A stretch of DNA of 64,000 bases from positions 151,293,371 to 151,357,370 of the forward strand of contig CM024757.1 of NCBI GenBank assembly GCA_014218235.1, read 5' to 3'. The DNA comes from Colocasia esculenta. Lineage: Eukaryota > Streptophyta > Magnoliopsida > Alismatales > Araceae. Below, piece after piece: positions 9,683 through 19,825 of the stretch. The notes beneath the pieces were generated by a model that searched no databases, was not told the DNA's origin, and was given only the letters and a program-made list of their open reading frames with translations. Within the stretch, counting starts at the first letter, position 1. Each line of letters begins with the position of its first letter. The position numbers were made by a program, and so were the translations under genes.

Positions 9683-10570
9683 GTGTTCGAAGCTCAAAGA
9701 GTGAAGAATCTGTACACATTACAGTTAGCAGAATTAAAAGAAGTAAATCTATGTCTTGCAACTACCAAGACTGAAGAACCTGATTTGTGGCAAAGAAGAT
9801 TGGGGCATGCAAGCACTTCACTGATGAAGAAATTGATTGTGAATGACCTAGTTGAAGGTCTTACAAAGATGAAGATGAAGAAATCTGGAATATGTTCAGC
9901 TTGTGCAAAAGGGAAGCAAACCAAGACTTCATTTCAGTCCAAAACAATTGTCACAACTTCCAAGCCTTTGGAGCTAATTCATATGGATTTATTTGGACCT
10001 ATAAGAATAGTCAGTCTTGGAGGAAAGGTATATGGCTATGTAATAGTAGATGATTACTCAAGATATACTTGGGTGTCCTTCCTAGAAGCCAAATCAGAAA
10101 CCTTTTCAGCCTTTCTGAAGTTTAGCAAAATGGTACAAAAGAATCAGAAATTTCAGATTGTCAGCATCAGATCTGATCATGGTGGAGGATTCAAGAATGA
10201 AGAGTTCATAAAGTTCTGTGAAGAGAATGGAATTGAACATAACTTTTCAGCACCAAGAACACCCCAACAGAATGGAGTAGAAAGAAAGAATAGAACACTG
10301 CTAGACATGGCCGGAACTATGCTTACAGAATACAATTTACCAAGCTATTTCTGGGCAGAAGCAGTCAACACAGCTTGCTACATCATCAACAGGTGCATGA
10401 TCAGACCAATTCTAAAGAAGACCCCATATGAGCTTTACGAAGAAAAGAAGCCCAACATCAGTCATCTTCGACCTTTTGGCTGTAAATGTTTCATCTTGAA
10501 TAATGGTAAAGATAATTTAGGAAAGCTAGATGCTAAAAGTGATGAAAGATTTTTATTAGGATATATTTAA
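9683..10570 (+). CDS. pol: Copia integrase, element D (open but part of a broken pol)
   Basis: A 295-codon stretch in the gag/protease frame. N-terminal zinc-binding segment (Leu-Trp-Gln-Arg-Arg-Leu-Gly-His ... Cys-Ser-Ala-Cys). The integrase core carries Asp in His-Met-Asp-Leu-Phe-Gly-Pro, Asp in Arg-Ser-Asp-His-Gly-Gly, and Glu in Asn-Gly-Val-Glu-Arg-Lys-Asn-Arg. All three catalytic residues of the DDE set are present. It ends at TAA 10568-10570, after Leu-Leu-Gly-Tyr-Ile, where pol should continue towards reverse transcriptase. Integrase joins element DNA to the host chromosome. Confidence 0.85.
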   Translation: MFEAQRVKNLYTLQLAELKEVNLCLATTKTEEPDLWQRRLGHASTSLMKKLIVNDLVEGLTKMKMKKSGICSACAKGKQTKTSFQSKTIVTTSKPLELIHMDLFGPIRIVSLGGKVYGYVIVDDYSRYTWVSFLEAKSETFSAFLKFSKMVQKNQKFQIVSIRSDHGGGFKNEEFIKFCEENGIEHNFSAPRTPQQNGVERKNRTLLDMAGTMLTEYNLPSYFWAEAVNTACYIINRCMIRPILKKTPYELYEEKKPNISHLRPFGCKCFILNNGKDNLGKLDAKSDERFLLGYI

Positions 10571-12410
10571 AAACCTAGGGGATATAAAGTTTTTAATAGA
10601 AGAACTTTAACCATAGAACAAACTATGCATATATTATTTGATGAAACTAATCCTTCTATCAAGAGAATAGAAGAAGAAGATTGTGTTGAAGATTTGTGCA
10701 GGGATCTGGAGAAAACATCTCTTGAAGATAAAAAAAAGAAGAAGAAAAGGAAGATCCCCCACTAGAAGAACTTCAACAGCAAGAAGAACAGTAAGAAGGA
10801 CTGCCTAGAGAATTGAGGTATCACATAGATCATCCAAGAGAAAATATTATAGGTGATCCTCAAGATAGGGTAAGAACAAGAGGTATGCATATTCCTTGTG
10901 ATTTTTCTACATTAGTCTCTCAAATTGAGCCTAGGACAATCAATGATGCACTGGCTGATGAATCTTGGATCCTTGCTATGCAAGAGGAACTAAATTAGTT
11001 CCAACGTAGCTAGGTTTAGACTCTTGTCCCTAGACCTTATGACCATCCAGTTATTGGGACCAGATGGGTCTTCAGAAACAAAATGGATGAATCAGGAGTA
11101 ATCACCAATAACAAGACCAGAAAGGGTATTCCCAAGAGGAAGACATTGATTTTGATGAAACTTATGCCCCAGTAGCTAGATTAGAGGCAATCAGAATTTT
11201 GTTAGAATGTGCTTGCTCTCTAAACATCAATTTATTTTTTATAAAAGAAGAAGTCTATGTTGAGCAACCACCAGGTTTTGAAGATACTAAATATCCAAGT
11301 CATGTTTTCCGTTTAAAGAAAGCACTATATGGTCTGAAACAAGCTCCAAGAGCTTGGTATGAAAGATTAAGTGCTTATCTTATATCACATGATTTTATAA
11401 GAGGTAAAGTTGATAGCACACTATTCATTAAGAAATTTTCAGAAGAAATCTTAATTGTGCAAATATATGTTGATGACATTATTTTTGATTCTACTAATGA
11501 ATCACTTTGTAAATTCTTTGAAAACCTTATGCAAAGTGAGTTTGAAATGAGCATGATGGGTGAACTTAATTATTTTCTTGGGTTGCAAATTAAGCAGACT
11601 AAGGAAAGTACTCACATTTGTCAAACCAAATACATTTCAGATTTACTTTCTAAAAATGGTTTTGACAAGTGTAAGCCCTTAGGAACACCCATGAGCTCAG
11701 GAATTAAATTAGATAGTGATCCACTTGGTAGGAAAGTAGATCAAAAGGTCTATAGAGGCATGATAGGATCATTACTCTATCTTACTGCTAGTAGACCAGA
11801 TGTAATGTTCAGTGTATGTTTATGTGCAAGATTTCAAGCTGATCCTAAAGAATCACATGTTCATTCCGTTAAAAGAATTTTTAGATATCTTATAAATACA
11901 AGTAAGTTAGGATTATGGTATCCCAGATGTTCAGATTTCAAATTAATTGGATACAGTTATGCTGACTATGCTGGATGCAAAATAGATAGAAAAAGCACCA
12001 ATGGTATTTGTCAATTACTTGTAGGTTGCTTGATATCTTGGTCTTCCAGAAAGCAAAATTCAGTGGCATTGCCCACAACAGAAGCTGAATAGATTGCAGC
12101 TGGAAGTTGTTGTACTCAACTGCTGTGGATCAAACACCAATTAGGAGGCTATGGTCACATACTTGAAGAAATTCCAATGCTGTGTGACAACACAAGCACA
12201 ATTAATTTGACCAAAAATCCTATCCAGTACTCAAGAATAAAACATATTGAGGTTAGACATCACTTCATCAGAGACCATGTAAGTAATGGTGACATTTTAC
12301 TTGATTTTGTCTCAACAGAAAATCAACTTGCTGATATTTTTACTAATCCTCTTTCTGAAGATAGATTTATATCTATTAGAAGAGAAATAGGCATGTGTAA
12401 CCCTGATTAA
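10571..12410 (+). pseudogene. pol: Copia reverse transcriptase and RNase H, element D
   Basis: The acidic linker and the start of the RT domain (10813-11190) are broken by stops and a frameshift near 11120, where a few codons are lost from the Lys-Ala-Arg-Leu-Val-Ala block. From 11199 the frame is open for 297 codons with Leu-Lys-Lys-Ala-Leu-Tyr-Gly-Leu-Lys-Gln-Ala-Pro and the catalytic Tyr-Val-Asp-Asp at 11466-11477. The RNase H part has Thr-Glu-Ala-Glu followed by TAG (12090-12092) where Tyr is expected, then continues to 12410 with Leu-Ala-Asp-Ile-Phe-Thr near the end. It would copy element RNA into DNA. Confidence 0.85.
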
Positions 12411-12920
12411 AATGATGTGACAAATTCATGCTTGAATTGTATGTTATGAATTTTCTGCGGAATTTTCTAAGTCCCTGTACTGCGACTCATAAAGTCGGAG
12501 TCTATCAGACTCATGTTAAAATTAATGCATTCCACTCTTGTAGTCGGAGACACAATCTGACTTACTAGAGTCGGAGTCTAAAAAGGTGCTTATTAATTAA
12601 AATTAAGACAAATTTATTACGTAACGGTTTAGTCATTCAATCACGTCCGTTCATCCTGAAATCTCTGGTAAGTTACTTTTCTCCCTTTATATGAGAACAA
12701 CCCCTTTCTGTCCGAAAAGCAGCCTTTCAAACTCTCTTTCCGACTCTCCAGTCGTCTTCCTCCTCTTCCCGCGCACACTGTTCATCACCGAAACCCTCTT
12801 CAGAGCTTCTGCGGATTTTCTCAATTTCTTTGAAGAAAGGTGGGCTCTTTGTTCTCTAAACTACATTCCTTTCACTCCTTCGACAGTTCCCTGAATCTTC
12901 TCTATCTCTTTTCTGTCTAG
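12411..12920 (+). promoter_or_regulatory. Gap between pol and ORF2 of element D, promoter-like
   Basis: No gene is seen. The left half holds several AGTCGGAGTC/GACTC inverted motifs (12483-12580), including the 14-mer CGACTCATAAAGTC at 12483-12496, which is identical to a stretch of the LTR C array (4605-4618). A TATA-like CTTTATATGAG follows at 12685-12695 and then a pyrimidine-rich leader up to the ORF2 ATG at 12921. This resembles a U3 plus core promoter plus 5' leader, so ORF2 may have its own transcript. No experimental support is available here. Confidence 0.5.
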
Positions 12921-14536
12921 ATGGCATCCTCCAAGGCTTCTGAGGGAACCATGCTCACCCCTGAGCAGTTCCAGCGCCTTTCCCTTGCAAAGTTCTCCAT
13001 CTGTCCAAGGAAGGTAGTGGACTTTTCTCAATTACATGGTAGCCTAGGGTGGGTAGCAGAAACCCTAGAGGAGATGGGCTGGGCTAGTCTGTGCAAGATC
13101 TCTGAACCTTCTTTCGAAGATGCCCTTAAGGCATTCTTTATCACCCTCCAGGTTTCCTCTGAAAGTTCAGTCACTGGATATGTGAAAGGGACCAAGGTTA
13201 CTATTTCTGAAGAACTTTTGGTAGAACTTTTGGGCTGTCCCAACTCCGGGCACAAGCTCAGTGAGATTGTCCCTTTGGATAAGCAAAAAATGGGAATTAT
13301 TGGAAGTCTGGGGACTGTTAGCAAGAAAGGTTTCTTGGTTAATGAGTTGTCTGCAGAGAAAAGGCTTATCCACTCAGTGATCACCAACATCATCACCCCC
13401 AGGGCTGGCACCCATTCCTCCATTACTGCCAGGGATGGTAGTCTACTATTTTGGGCCATTCAGAAGCATAGAGTTAATCTGCCAGCAGTCATTTTGGAGA
13501 AAATGACAGCATCAAAGAATCTGCAAGAGTCTCTTCCATATGGACCTCTGCTATCTTTGATTTTCAAGAGGTTCTTAGTAGATCTAAGTGGGGATATTCC
13601 AATAGGCCTGAAAGAGAAGATTGGCTTATCTACCTTGAGGAGAAGCCAATACATCTTGGAAGACAAGGCCCAAAACTTATGGGTTAAGGAATCTGTACCT
13701 CAGTTCACCCATGAAGTATTTCCTGATGAAGCATTGGGTCTATCATCTGTTCCATCAAGGAAACAAGAAGAAGAAGCCAGAGAAGAAGAAGAGAGAATAG
13801 AAACAAATGTTCAAGAAGAAGAGCCATTTCAGCAAAGACATGTTCCTATATCCCCTCTAGAACAAGATGCATCAGAAGAAACCATCAGTCAAGTACTAAG
13901 AGACTTAAGAGAAAAAGGTGTAACACAAGAACAAGATGACATTCCCAGTTCTACTCCTATAGAGCAAGAATTTGAAGAAAGGCATCATCATTCCTCCCCT
14001 CCTTAGTTTGAGACCCGGCCAAGGTCTCAAGGGGAGAGTAGCAACAGTTTGAACACTATTTTGGATTTATTGACAAAGCAACAAGAGAGCTTGTCAGTTC
14101 TTCAATTGCAAGTTGAAATTATTGATGCAAAGTTTAATGGTTTGGCTGATGAGGTCAAGCAAATAAAGGACCTCTTACTTCAGTTAGTGTGCCATCAGGG
14201 CACTAATCAGCCATCTGTACCTTCATCCACCCATGAAGAAGTGCAGCAAGTGTAGCAACAGCCAGAGCAGCAGCAGCAGCATAAGGAACAACAAGAGGAT
14301 GAGCAGCAGCATGAAGAGCAGTAGCCTATCCAGCAGCAAGAGCAGTAGCAAGAGTAGCAACAAGAGAAGGAACAATCAGTGCCATAGTAGCCCTTAGCAG
14401 TAGAAGAAGAAATTCAGCAGCAACAGATTTCAGTTGTGGTTGAGCCTGATATTCAGCAACATCAACAGAAGTCTAGCCTTAAGAGGCCCCTAAAGTCTCA
14501 GGATCCAGTTGTTGATGCAAGGTCCAAGGTCAAGAC
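12921..14536 (+). pseudogene. Sirevirus ORF2, N-terminal part (element D)
   Basis: ATG at 12921 opens 361 codons. The segment holds a globular N-terminal region (Gly-Ser-Leu-Gly-Trp and Val-Glu-Leu-Leu-Gly-Cys blocks), an acidic Glu-rich region (13760-13980) and a coiled coil (14050-14190). A glutamine-rich tract follows in which seven Gln-context positions read TAG (14004, 14253, 14322, 14346, 14355, 14385, 14388). The frame is otherwise continuous to the G1 insertion at 14537 and continues at 32230. ORF2 follows pol in Sireviruses and is sometimes called env-like. I see no signal peptide or membrane segment here, so I leave its function open. Confidence 0.7.
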
Positions 14537-15795
14537 TGTAGACGCGAGATTTGGCCCATCCCCGTGTGGTTCCATGGCCTAATAAGGCCCGTTTGACCAT
14601 TTGTTGACTTGCCTCGGATCCCCTGTAGATGGCAGCATCGACTGCCGCTGACTGCATGTTGGTGGCAATCCCCCTGGACACTGACTACTGTTGGCATCCA
14701 CCTATGTGGACGCTTGCATGGGTTTGGCGGCGGGATCAGTGGATGTCAACCTTGGTTTTACCTGGTCTGCGCAACTGCCTGAGATTTCAGCCCACTAGTG
14801 CCATTCTCTCGGCCATGCAATGCATATAGCCGTTCCCAACGGGTATATGGGCCACCTTGGTACCCCATTGACCCAGTAAAAATCCTACTTGGCCTCTCCT
14901 CATTCGTTGGAGCTTTAATACATGGATTGCCAAGTGTGCAAGTGTGTTTCTTCACACTTAGCATCCTAGGCACCCTAGATCCAACCCCCACTATCTATAT
15001 AACTCGCCCTCTGGCCTTCTAAGCAAAGGGGGGAGAAGCTGGACGTCCACATGCTATTGCCTTGAAAGAAGAGAGAGAAAAGTGCACCCATCCTTTCATC
15101 CTTCCTCTTTCTCTCCTTCTCATCATCTGGGACGTTTAGGAGGCTTCATCCCGAGCTGGAGGAGCCCACCAGGGAGTCAGCAATGCCACAACAACGAGGA
15201 TCACCCCCCTCCTCTTTCTCTCTTTCCCTTCCTTTACTCTTTAGTCTTGCATGTTATACACACACTCCCACACACCCTAGGCACAAATGGCACCTTCCTA
15301 CACACCTATAAAGGGGTTTCCCAACCAAAAATGGAGGGAAGAAGGGTGGTCATAACACTTGGCCACCCCTCTTCTCTAGCCCGTAACCGGTACGGGACTC
15401 TCCTTTTGGGCCTCTTCTTTTCATTTTTGAGCATTCACTACACTTAGTCTAATACAGTCTTCTTTCTGTGGCAGGGATACTTGTACGAGACCATGGAGCT
15501 CTCTTTCTTTGGCCGGCCGAAGAAGGAGAAGTTGAGGCCCCATCTCTGTCTGCTACGTGAGGCAGCGTCACCGACGTGGTCACAACATCCCCTTGGGCAC
15601 AGGTAAGGCCCTGGCGATCGCAACATCTCCCTTTCTCTTATTTTTTTCTTTGTTTTCTCTCCAGTCAACTCAGTCAAACGGGGAGTCAACGGAGTCAATC
15701 AACAACCCTCCATCGCCTACGAGGGAGCAGCGATGTTCGTGAACCACCGGAGGATTCCACAGTCCGACGGGAGCTCGAAAAATGGATCGTCCACA
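14537..15795 (+). repeat. 5' LTR of G1 (1259 bp)
   Basis: Starts TGTAGACGCGAG and ends ATCGTCCACA. A TATA box CTATATAA lies near 14995-15003. The 3' copy lacks about 60 bp that this copy has near 14795-14860. Open frames inside (such as 15082-15447) have no recognisable motif. Confidence 0.92.
14995..15003 (+). promoter_or_regulatory. TATA box of G1 5' LTR
   Basis: CTATATAAC lies about 460 bp into the LTR and is preserved in the 3' LTR (31437-31445). Transcription of the genomic RNA would begin about 30 bp downstream. Confidence 0.65.
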
Positions 15796-16488
15796 GCTCT
15801 TTTCTTGGCGATCACGGTGGGACAAGCATTGCTGCTGCGGTCTCAGTCTGTATCCAAGTAAAGGGCAAGTGATCTTGCCGTTGACCCCTTTAAGCGTCCA
15901 ATGTTCCTGTCGTTCATTTGTCATAAACGTCCATCTAGGTTGTCGTTAATTGTGATTTAGCATCAGTCGATCCTGCCATCAACTGATTTTCAATGAGCTG
16001 AACGACCATATGGTTGCCGTTTATTTCCCAGAAGCATGTTTTTGGCCTATTTTGTTTGATTTTTCTTTTTTGTTTGCTTTCTGATTGATCCCTAACAGTC
16101 CTGAGTCTCGAGGTGGGTCCTTTTCCTCATCTATTCTAGCCTCCCCACATATTTTAGGTTCACCCCTCCTTGGTTTACAACCTTTTACTCGGGGATTCCC
16201 TCTCGGGTAAATCGGGTTGATTCCAAGGGGAACTCTATAAGTCCCTAAATTCAGTGGATTCCCTCATGGTACGGGGCAAGATGACCTTTTCCCTCCCTGT
16301 TTAGTTCACCTATTCACCCGGGTTTGAGTAAGTTTTGAGAGAACCGGCCTTGTCAAGTTAAGTTAACACACGACCTCAACTTCTAAAATTTTGGGACGTT
16401 GTTTGATAACATTGTTTGGTAGAAATCTACTTTTTTTTTTCCCAATAACAGTGTAATTAATCAACTAAACTATCTTCAAATCAGTAGG
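15796..16488 (+). other. Primer-binding site and leader of G1
   Basis: TGGCGATCACGGTGGGAC at 15806-15823 occupies the primer-site position, 10 bases after the LTR. It resembles the TGGCGA...TGGGGA sites of Tat elements, with some mismatches. The leader then runs to the gag start with no gene. Degenerate GTTGCCGT/GACGTC motifs occur at 15875-16020, like those near the antisense genes, and a T-run lies near 16432. Confidence 0.65.
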
Positions 16489-18790
16489 TTGTGTTTGCTA
16501 ATGAACTCTTGGTTAAACTCCACCATGACTAACAATCCGCCATTCGAGTATGATGACAACATTAATGATGAGTTTGTTGGTATGGTTGACACTAATATTC
16601 AGCCCGAGGAATCGGTTCAATCTTCTTCTCAAGGTAATAATGAGGATAGCGTGAGTTTGAGGGTCAACCCTACCTATGCCCAAGATGTTCAAGAAGACCC
16701 CGAATTCTCTAAACTTCTTTCTCGCTATTCGCCCAAGGACATCATTTCTATGCTTTCTAAGCATACCATCCGGGCAGCGACCTCTCCTTCCCCTCCATCT
16801 CCTTCTCCTTTCCATGCTTCTTCATCTAGGCCCACTCCTAGGCCCGTCACTCCTTCATGGGTTCCCATCTCCCCCATCCCCATTTCCACTCCAAATCCTC
16901 CCACTCCTTTACCTACTCCTTTCCCAACTCCTCCTTTCTCCTATCCACCCAATGTTCAGCCCATACCCCCCGCTCAATCCAAATCCATCTCTCGGTCGGA
17001 GATGGAGGGTATTATTAGGAAGCTATTGGCTGAATCTCTGTCTCTTTCCAAGCTTATTCCCTTCAGAACTACTGCAAGCTTCCCAACGCCTACTTTCCCC
17101 CAGGTTTCAAGGCCCCGAAATACCGCAAGTATGACGGGACCTCCGACCCTCAATTCTACCTTGCTGGCTTTACCATGGATTCCCATCGGTGGCTGTATGA
17201 TCGGGTCCTCTTAGTTCACCTTTTCCAACAATCGTTAGAGGGGGAAGCTTTGAGGTGGTTCACCTCCTTACCCACATCGGATCTTATTAATTTCGACATA
17301 GTCTCCGAGCGATTCATCTCGCATTTCTCATACATGGCCACTCAAGTCCCTACACTTCCTGACTTGGTGGCAGAAAAGATGAATCTAGACGAAGACTTTG
17401 TTACCTTTGCAAACCGATGGAGATCCATGGCTTCAAGAGCCGACATACCCATCCCGGAGTCCCAAGCCATAACCATGCTAGTGACCAACACCACCCCATT
17501 GCTCCGCTCTGTTTTGATGCTAAGTGAGTTCCCCTCCTTCACACATCTTTATAATCGAGCTAGGGTGGTTCAGAATCAGATCAAGGACTCCTCTCTCCCA
17601 CATTTCTTCGAAGGGAAGCCGAAGGGACGTAAGGTTCCCGTGGCACCTACCACCAAGGGGGTGACCGTCAATGAGTTCGTTAGTGCTTGCAGCCAGCCAT
17701 TGAGGCCTTCTAACAAGTCTTCGAACCCTCCTTCCAATCCCCATCAATTCCCATCACACCCCTCCAAGCCTTATTCTGTTGTTCCTCCTCCTTCTGGCTA
17801 CATCCGGCCCGGTCCCAAAAGGTCTCACTACCCTCCTCTCCCCGAGACCCTCGAGGACGTGTTCTTCGCCCTCAAGTCTTGCGACGCTATTCGACTCCCC
17901 CCATAAAGGGAAAATGTCAATCCAAGGGCGGATACATCAAAATACTGTCCTTATCATAGGGCCCATGGTCACGAACTCAACAATTGCTTCACTTTCTGTG
18001 ACTGGGTGTACGACATGAATGACCAAGGTAGGATTAATTGGGAAGATGTCAAGGTGGCCATAGCCAAGTCTAGGTACACCAAAAGGGACCTTGGTATTGT
18101 TCAGAACCCTCTCCCCAACCACCAAAGAAACAATCCCTCCTCCTCTAAGCCCCAAGAGAATGTCCACACCTTGACACATTCGGAAGCACAGGTCGTGAGG
18201 AGAGAACAACAATGGGGAGTAGAAGGTTTTGACGAATGGTACCCGTGTCCCTCCATAGAGTCCAAAGAGCCCTCCACCACTGTAGATGCCATTTTAGAAG
18301 AGCGGCCTTTGGTTCTTATTTGACCTGTGTATCAGGATGCATACCCTTCCATTCCCGCTACCCTTGCCTACGAGTCGTCTACCCATGGGACTAAACCTCT
18401 CCAACTCATCCTCCCTAGGGTTCAAGAAGATGTTCATGTCACACTCCGGAACCGGATTGTTCCTCCGCCCCCGCGGCCATCCCAAGATGAGGAGGATAGT
18501 GGACCTTCACCATCTACTGGCACCGAATATGACATTCTGCAACACTTGGATAAGACTCCCGCGAGGGTGTCTGTTTTGGAGTTGATTCGGAGATCGCCGT
18601 CTCATCAGTCCACCCTCCTCCAATTCCTCTAGAAGATCATGGTCAATGATGACCTTCCTCCAAGTGGGGTCACCAGTGCCATCCTCTCCCTCACCAAGGA
18701 CCCTCAATCTCCTTCTCGGATAAAGATCTTGCCGCCCTTGAGTGTCGTTCACTTCCTCTCTGTCTTACCGTCAACCTCAACGGGGTTTCG
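16489..18790 (+). pseudogene. gag: Tat-type gag and gag-protease linker, G1
   Basis: A proline-rich N-terminus is open from 16489. Near 17050-17090 the frame shifts, and the capsid-like core continues at 17080-17906 (Tyr-Asp-Gly-Thr-Ser-Asp-Pro; Leu-Glu-Gly-Glu-Ala-Leu-Arg-Trp-Phe; Phe-Ala-Asn-Arg-Trp). TAA at 17904 is followed in another frame by Cys-Pro-Tyr-His-Arg-Ala-His-Gly-His ... Cys near 17940, the His/Cys motif of Tat gag. A linker to 18650 has Tyr-Asp-Ile-Leu-Gln-His-Leu and ends in a TAG at 18630, then shifts frame into the protease. Frame changes mean no full Gag can be made from this copy. Confidence 0.8.
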
Positions 18791-19777
18791 GTGAACTCCA
18801 CCCTCATTGACACCGGGGCATCCATCAACGTGTGCCTTATGAATACCCTCATGCAATTAGGTTTGGGGGAGGACAATATGGAGAAGATCTGCTCCACTAT
18901 TGCTGCCTACAACATTTCCAAAAGGGTTGCCAAAGGTAGGATTGCTCTTCAGCTCAAGATTGGACCCGTCACCATGTCTTCTGAATTTCTTGTCCTCGAT
19001 GTCGATCCGGCCTACAAGGCCATCCTTGGTCATCCTTGGCTTGAACAAACTCTAGGGGTCCCTTTTACTGCCCACCAATGTTTCAAATTTCCCTTCAATG
19101 GGCGGGTTATCAAAATCAAGAGCATTCCTACCTTGGAAACTCTCAATGCTATCACCTCGGAGCAGATGCCACATTTGTTCATTCCAGACAAGGGGAAGAA
19201 GCCAGTCATGTCCATCTTTGACTTCCCCTTACCCTTTGATCTAAACCAACCTCCCCAGTCAAATGAAGAGTTTGAGCATATCCCATGTCCTCAAGGGAAG
19301 GGTTGGGAAGTGATGGCCAAGATCGACTATATTCATTGTCGAGGGTTGGGTAGGAACGAGCAGGGTCCTATCCGTAGTGTTCAAACAAGGAGGTTGTTAG
19401 ATAGGGCTGGTCTAGGTTTCCACCCAGACCCAATTCACCCGGATCCATTCATACCCTACCAACCTATTACTTGGACCCTGAAGGAACATTTCGTTCAGGG
19501 ACCTCTTCAACCAGGAACTCGTGAACCTGTGATCGAGGAGTTATCCGACTCTGAGAGCGAAGATGAGGAAGAGGAAGCTGCCGAAGTCGAGGAGATTTGC
19601 GAGGACTTCGGCCTTCTTTCACTCTTTGGTTCTGACTCTCCATCTCTCTCCTCACCCCCGTCATCTCTTTCACAATCTCCCGACTGTCTCTCTCTGTCCC
19701 CTTCTTCCTCCCTTCTTTCTCCGCCTGTCCTTTCCCCATTCCTCACCTGGCCTGTCGAGGTAACCTTGAGTCAGTAA
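18791..19777 (+). CDS. pol: Aspartic protease domain and linker, G1
   Basis: 328 open codons. The retropepsin active site Asp-Thr-Gly-Ala-Ser lies at residues 7-11 (Asp codon 18809-18811), followed by a Leu-Gly-His-Pro-Trp-Leu flap-region motif near residue 78. A second half, rich in Asp/Glu and then Ser/Pro/Leu, links to RT. The true domain begins a little upstream in a shifted frame (about 18690). It would process the polyprotein. TAA at 19775 separates it from the RT frame. Confidence 0.8.
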   Translation: MNSTLIDTGASINVCLMNTLMQLGLGEDNMEKICSTIAAYNISKRVAKGRIALQLKIGPVTMSSEFLVLDVDPAYKAILGHPWLEQTLGVPFTAHQCFKFPFNGRVIKIKSIPTLETLNAITSEQMPHLFIPDKGKKPVMSIFDFPLPFDLNQPPQSNEEFEHIPCPQGKGWEVMAKIDYIHCRGLGRNEQGPIRSVQTRRLLDRAGLGFHPDPIHPDPFIPYQPITWTLKEHFVQGPLQPGTREPVIEELSDSESEDEEEEAAEVEEICEDFGLLSLFGSDSPSLSSPPSSLSQSPDCLSLSPSSSLLSPPVLSPFLTWPVEVTLSQ

Positions 19778-19825
19778 CTCATGGTTTTGGGCCTTGACTC
19801 CTAAAAAAAATGCCAATTTTCAAAA

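Noticed and set aside
12921..14006. ORF2 of D as a viral envelope gene
   Set aside because: No signal peptide, furin-like site or membrane anchor can be seen; the env-like name for Sirevirus ORF2 rests mainly on position.
15082..15447. 121-codon frame in the G1 LTR
   Set aside because: It lies in the transcribed leader of the LTR, has no motif, and the frame is not kept in the 3' LTR.
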